From Acidobacteriaceae bacterium (GTDB lineage Bacteria > Acidobacteriota > Terriglobia > Terriglobales > Acidobacteriaceae), in contig PMXH01000212.1 of assembly GCA_003165855.1 (NCBI GenBank), positions 4,408 to 11,816 of the forward strand: a DNA stretch of 7,409 nt, read 5' to 3'. Shown in pieces: positions 6,715-7,409 of this stretch. The translations under genes and the position numbers were made by a program. Within the stretch, counting starts at the first letter, position 1, and every line of letters starts with the position of its first letter. The notes beneath the pieces are model-generated. The model searched no databases and had not been told where the DNA came from. It saw only the letters and a program-made list of their open reading frames with translations.

Positions 6715-7134
6715 CTATGCCCCCCCAGCTTCCGCCTTTGGCCACTCGTTTCTGGACTTGAGCTTTTCATCGAACCAGCGGTCGAAGGCCTCCGTAGAGC
6801 AGGCTGCCGAAGCTCTCTTCGGCCGCATAAACTGGACGACGTCAGGGTCTCCGAGGTTAAGTGCCCGCGTCGCCTTTCGCCTAACGGCGTCGCCTCCAGG
6901 ATTGCACTCCGATGCGTCCTCAACATCACAGGACGGGTTTCCACCGCAAATTATTTTGTGGCCCCCGCTCTCGCATCCATATTGATTCTCCCCGTCGGGC
7001 CAACAATTCGCAATCGTCGTCACTTTTTCGGTGCAAGGACAGACGGTCGTACTGAGCAGAATCTTTCCACGGATGCACTCCTGACCATAAGCAGCACTCG
7101 CAAATAACATGACGCAAAGAGCTAAGTTACGCAT
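6715..7134 (-). CDS. Secreted cysteine-rich small protein (139 aa, unknown function)
   Basis: No family is recognised. The ATG at 7134 has AGAGGGG eight bases upstream and yields a clear Sec signal peptide (MRNLALCVMLFASAAYG, cleavage near residues 17-18). The mature part of about 121 residues has nine cysteines at positions 20, 32, 34, 44, 54, 63, 69, 77 and 112. Eight fall within 58 residues, including a CPC, as expected for a disulfide-stabilised periplasmic or extracellular domain. The tail (about 83-139) is charged and probably helical, with FDRWFDEKLKSRNEW at 117-131. An upstream in-frame ATG at 7209 would place the signal peptide internally and lacks a ribosome site, so it is rejected. 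The gene is first in a two-gene unit with the propeller-like lipoprotein; its TAG is separated from the next ATG by one base. Confidence 0.75.
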   Translation of the reverse strand: MRNLALCVMLFASAAYGQECIRGKILLSTTVCPCTEKVTTIANCWPDGENQYGCESGGHKIICGGNPSCDVEDASECNPGGDAVRRKATRALNLGDPDVVQFMRPKRASAACSTEAFDRWFDEKLKSRNEWPKAEAGGA

Positions 7135-7142
7135 CTGGATTT

Positions 7143-7149
7143 CCCCTCT
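7143..7149 (-). promoter_or_regulatory. Shine-Dalgarno that fixes the start of the Cys-rich gene
   Basis: The minus strand reads AGAGGGG, eight bases, then ATG at 7134. This places the start exactly at the signal peptide and rules out the longer reading from 7209. Confidence 0.75.
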
Positions 7150-7168
7150 TTGGGCGGGCGGTCTCTCT

Positions 7169-7181
7169 ACTCCGACGGAGT
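7169..7181 (-). repeat. Small hairpin in the leader of the Cys-rich gene
   Basis: ACTCCG-A-CGGAGT is a perfect inverted repeat. In the minus-strand RNA it folds as a 5-bp stem with a three-base loop. It ends about 20 bases upstream of the Shine-Dalgarno. No U-run follows, so it is not an intrinsic terminator. It could be a leader element or chance. Confidence 0.35.
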
Positions 7182-7294
7182 CTAGCTTCAGAGCCTGTGC
7201 ATGAAACATGGGCCGTGGCTCTGTTACGAAAACCGGACACAGACGAGGACGCTCGACGAGGGCAGGCGGGCTGCTCCTGACAACAAGTGTCCCA

Positions 7295-7304
7295 GACTAT
7301 AGTC
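7295..7304. promoter_or_regulatory. Perfect palindrome GACTATAGTC containing a -10-like hexamer
   Basis: The ten bases are a perfect palindrome whose core gives TATAGT, five of six matches to the -10 consensus, on both strands. For the leftward pair it would imply a leader of about 150 nt. No good -35 is seen at 16-18 bases, so this is a candidate promoter or operator only. Confidence 0.3.
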
Positions 7305-7409
7305 GCCCACGCCGTAACCCCACGAATTTCCACAAGCACACGTGACATCCAACCTTGCCCTCCCAATTCAAATGAGCGAAGATGGCCGAGGCAGTGACGG
7401 TCGGCTACA

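Larger units (their letters stand above)
7135..7409. other. No convincing gene: leader and upstream region of the Cys-rich/lipoprotein pair
   Basis: These 275 bases up to the window edge hold no credible coding region. A minus-strand frame starting with TTG at 7366 has an Arg/Ser/Cys-rich composition unlike a folded protein and runs out over the start of the Cys-rich gene. What is visible is a strong Shine-Dalgarno, a small hairpin at 7169-7181, and a palindrome at 7295-7304 that contains a TATAGT hexamer on both strands. Confidence 0.55.

Noticed and set aside
6714..6944. N-terminal extension of the propeller-like protein
   Set aside because: It would place the signal peptide and lipobox internally and covers the 3' end of the Cys-rich gene; the ATG at 6713 is better.
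7135..7209. N-terminal extension of the Cys-rich protein from the ATG at 7209
   Set aside because: It has no ribosome site and would bury a clear signal peptide; the ATG at 7134 has AGAGGGG eight bases upstream.
7127..7366. A 79-codon minus-strand open frame with a TTG start
   Set aside because: It overlaps the start of the Cys-rich gene, has Arg/Ser-rich composition, and has no recognisable domain.
7372..7409. Possible plus-strand gene starting at the ATG at 7372
   Set aside because: Only about 12 codons are visible, no Shine-Dalgarno precedes it, and the peptide is uninformative.

Overview
The window is an ordinary chromosomal stretch of a moderately GC-rich Gram-negative bacterium. The style of its proteins points to the Acidobacteriota: a long-linker TonB with a charged cytoplasmic N-terminus ending in an FWPDVFVDRxLPWRRFLQSG-like stretch, an OPT-family transporter, and a yggS–(small membrane protein)–DUF167 cluster. 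This placement rests on remembered family resemblance, not on a marker gene. I see no rRNA, tRNA, CRISPR array, transposase or phage gene.

Layout, left to right. Bases 1-3761 hold a leftward (minus-strand) series. In transcription order it is an OPT-family oligopeptide transporter (3761-1713), YggS, a PLP-homeostasis protein (1603-899), a 147-residue tail-anchored protein of unknown function (870-427), a DUF167/YggU protein (404-135), and the first 20 codons of what looks like an MFS/POT-type transporter running off the left edge (62-1). The yggS, 147-residue and DUF167 genes are packed with gaps of about 22-28 nt and are probably one operon. A dispersed-repeat-like motif lies in the 72-nt gap before the transporter. 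A 10-bp inverted repeat covers the stop codon of the OPT gene.

Bases 3762-3950 are a divergent intergenic region between the OPT gene and a rightward tonB-type gene (3951-5612). The TonB protein has a cytoplasmic N-terminus, one membrane anchor, a Pro-rich then Gly/Ser-rich periplasmic linker with five quasi-periodic VIAPPPxL repeats, a conserved-looking middle module and a C-terminal TonB domain. No exbB, exbD or outer-membrane receptor is visible.

Bases 5631-7134 hold a leftward pair converging on tonB with only 18 nt between stop codons. The upstream gene encodes a secreted cysteine-rich protein of 139 residues. The downstream gene encodes a 360-residue exported protein, probably a lipoprotein, with propeller-like repeats. 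One base separates them (TAG-G-ATG) and a run of seven G lies at the junction, so they are almost certainly co-translated. This pair is the most novel content I can see. Bases 7135-7409 hold no convincing gene. They contain a likely leader and promoter zone with a perfect palindrome GACTATAGTC and a short hairpin.

No complete new system is evident. The best candidates for follow-up are the coupled secreted pair, the unknown protein in the yggT position, and the repeat-bearing TonB linker.
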